Assembly: GCA_036003365.1 (NCBI GenBank)
Contig: DASYSL010000027.1
Coordinates: 1 to 23,404 of the forward strand
Direction: 5' to 3'
Length of the DNA: 23,404 bases
DNA from: DASYSL01 sp036003365
Lineage (GTDB): Bacteria > Eisenbacteria > RBG-16-71-46 > DASYSL01
The position numbers and the translations under genes are program-made. Below the pieces are notes generated by a model that worked only from the letters and a program-made list of their open reading frames with translations, was not told where the DNA came from and did not search any database. The stretch's first letter is position 1; the number at the start of each line of letters is the position of its first letter. Below, piece by piece: positions 22,104 through 23,404 of this stretch.

Positions 22104-22857
22104 CCTTCCGCGCGAGACGAGCTATGACCCGGGAGCCTTCTGGCAGGGCGTGCTCTCGGCGCACCCCGATCTGCGCGGCACCGGCGAGCCCGGGCTTTCG
22201 CTGGGCTACAACCGCGCCATGTATCGCATCCGCGAGCTCGTGGTCACGCGCGAGCTGGCGCGCGAAGGCGTGCGCCTCGCGGGCGCTCAGGTCCTCGACG
22301 GCGGCTCGGGCGTGGGCTTCTGGGTGAACTATTATCTGCGGCGCGGCGCTCAGGTCACCGGCATCGAGCTGACCGAAGCGGGGGCCGCTCTTCTGGCCAA
22401 GCGCTTCCCCGAGGCGCGCATCCTGCGCGGCGATCTCGCCGAGACCGATCCGCAGGGCGCGTTCGACGTCGTGAACTGCTGCGACGTGCTCTACCACATC
22501 ACCCACGACGCGCGCTGGGAGGCGGCGCTCCGCCGTCTGGCGCGCGCCGTGAAGCCGGGAGGCGTGCTCCTGGTGAGCGACGTGACCGGCCGCGTGCCGG
22601 GACCCCTGGCCGCGCACTGCCGCCCGCGCCCGAAAGTGCTGTACGACGCGGTGCTCACGAGCGAGGGCCTGACGGTGCCGCGCGCCGTGCCCACGCACTG
22701 GTGGCTCAATCGCGAGCTGGGGGCGTTGCGCGGATTGAACCGGCTGCCGTTTCTGCTCTACGCGCTCGACCGCACCGCGCTCGCGCTCTCGTGGCCGGCC
22801 TGGGAGCCGGGCGCCAACCACCTCCTCGTCTCCCGCCGCCCGCTGGCCGCGAGCTGA
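22096..22857 (+). CDS. Class I SAM-dependent methyltransferase, substrate unknown
   Basis: The 253-residue protein has a Rossmann-like methyltransferase core. Motif I is VLDGGSGVGFWV (about 66-77), with the acidic end of strand 2 in VTGIELTE. Motif II/III is AFDVVNCCDVLYHI, and LARAVKPGGVLLVSDV is the post-motif. The N-terminal part (YDPGAFWQ, LSLGYNRAMYRIRE) resembles a subgroup often near glycan or lipid genes, but the substrate cannot be inferred from the sequence. It overlaps nadD by 8 nt. The C-terminal segment has hydrophobic, Leu-rich stretches (LPFLLYALDRTALAL) without being a clear membrane helix. Metabolically it would use the SAM made by metK, encoded upstream in the same window. 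Confidence 0.85.
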   Translation: MPDLPRETSYDPGAFWQGVLSAHPDLRGTGEPGLSLGYNRAMYRIRELVVTRELAREGVRLAGAQVLDGGSGVGFWVNYYLRRGAQVTGIELTEAGAALLAKRFPEARILRGDLAETDPQGAFDVVNCCDVLYHITHDARWEAALRRLARAVKPGGVLLVSDVTGRVPGPLAAHCRPRPKVLYDAVLTSEGLTVPRAVPTHWWLNRELGALRGLNRLPFLLYALDRTALALSWPAWEPGANHLLVSRRPLAAS

Positions 22858-22865
22858 GGCGCGGC

Positions 22866-23404
22866 GTGTCCATGCGCGTGCCCAGAGTGTTCCTGCTCGA
22901 TGGGCTGGCGCTCGCCTACCGCAGCCACTACGCCTTCATTCGCCGCCCGCTGGTCAACGCGCGCGGCGAGCACACGAGCGCGCTCTTCGCCTTCGCCAAC
23001 ACGGTGATCAAGCTGCGCACCGACGAGAAGCCCGACTACTGGGCGCTGGCCTGGGACGCCGCGGGGCCGACCCTGCGCTCGCAGGAGTTCGCCGCCTACA
23101 AGGCGACGCGCAAGCCGATGCCCGAGGAGCTGGCCGCGCAGCTCGAGCCCTTGAAGGAGCTGGCGTTGGCCATCGGCCTGCCGCTCCTCGAAGCCCAGGG
23201 ATACGAGGCCGACGACGTGATGGCCACGCTGGCCAAGCGCGCGGTCGACGCCGGCATGGAAGCCGTGCTGGTGACCAGCGACAAGGATCTGCACCAGCTC
23301 GTGCGCCCCGGCGTGCGCGTGCTCTCGCCGCGCGGGCGCGCCAACGACGAGGACCTGTGGCTCGACGAGGCCGAGGTCGAGGCCAAGTGGGGAGTGAAGC
23401 CCGC
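22866..23404 (+). CDS. polA: DNA polymerase I 5'-3' exonuclease domain (3' truncated by window edge)
   Basis: The N-terminal flap-endonuclease domain of Pol I is visible, about 179 residues. GTG 22866 has GAGG six bases upstream; ATG 22872 is the alternative. Conserved blocks are FLLDGLALAYRSHYAF, ALAWDAAGPTLRSQEFAAYKATRKPMPEEL (metal site and DNA-binding region), GYEADDVMATLA and VTSDKDLHQLV, which hold the acidic metal ligands. Because the frame runs off the window, I cannot see whether the polymerase domain follows. A stand-alone 5'-3' exonuclease is possible, though Pol I is likelier. Confidence 0.9.
   Translation, partial: MSMRVPRVFLLDGLALAYRSHYAFIRRPLVNARGEHTSALFAFANTVIKLRTDEKPDYWALAWDAAGPTLRSQEFAAYKATRKPMPEELAAQLEPLKELALAIGLPLLEAQGYEADDVMATLAKRAVDAGMEAVLVTSDKDLHQLVRPGVRVLSPRGRANDEDLWLDEAEVEAKWGVKP

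Overview
The window is gene-dense, very GC-rich (about 70% by eye) bacterial chromosome. Every supportable gene lies on the + strand. The organism is a Gram-negative-type (diderm) bacterium: it carries Kdo synthesis genes (kdsA, kdsC, kdsD), LPS-transport genes (lptC, lptB) and a BamD-like outer-membrane assembly lipoprotein. It combines these with HPr kinase/phosphorylase, an HPr carrying both His15 and Ser46, and a complete mannose-family PTS permease. With a short archaeal/Thermotoga-like S-adenosylhomocysteinase and a metal-type KdsA, this suggests a deep-branching lineage, for example an FCB-related group such as Candidatus Eisenbacteria, rather than an enterobacterium. That placement is inference. 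I see no mobile element, tRNA, rRNA or CRISPR array.

Layout. (1) 1-3133: 3' end of pyrG, then kdsA-kdsC-kdsD with stop/start overlaps. (2) 3181-3750: an exported four-cysteine protein of unknown function, with softer codon usage than its neighbours. (3) 3751-3946: the only sizeable non-coding gap (196 nt). It holds a sigma-54-like -24/-12 element overlapping a possible sigma-70 promoter. (4) 3947-8367: lptC-lptB-rpoN-hpf-hprK. (5) 8384-12851: PTS genes EIIA-EIIB-EIIC-EIID-ptsH-ptsI. (6) 12848-14913: bifunctional phosphoglucose/phosphomannose isomerase and a sugar-1-phosphate nucleotidyltransferase. (7) 14910-17407: metK and ahcY of the SAM cycle. (8) 17451-23404: ftsK, an uncharacterised periplasmic C-terminally anchored protein, a bamD-like gene, nadD, a methyltransferase and the start of polA.

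How the genes fit together. The left half follows the classic proteobacterial order kdsD-kdsC-lptC-lptA-lptB-rpoN-hpf-ptsN-rapZ-npr, with clear changes. kdsA has joined, lptA is missing, an unknown exported gene is inserted, and hprK plus a full Man-type permease and EI stand where ptsN/rapZ would be. The permease would deliver hexose-6-phosphates. The isomerase directly after ptsI can turn glucose-6-P or mannose-6-P into fructose-6-P, and the nucleotidyltransferase then makes an activated sugar. Kdo synthesis, LPS export, sigma-54, ribosome hibernation and PTS signalling are therefore physically linked. Most junctions are 4-nt ATGA/GTGA/TTGA overlaps or very short gaps, and most starts are GTG or TTG, with one probable CTG.
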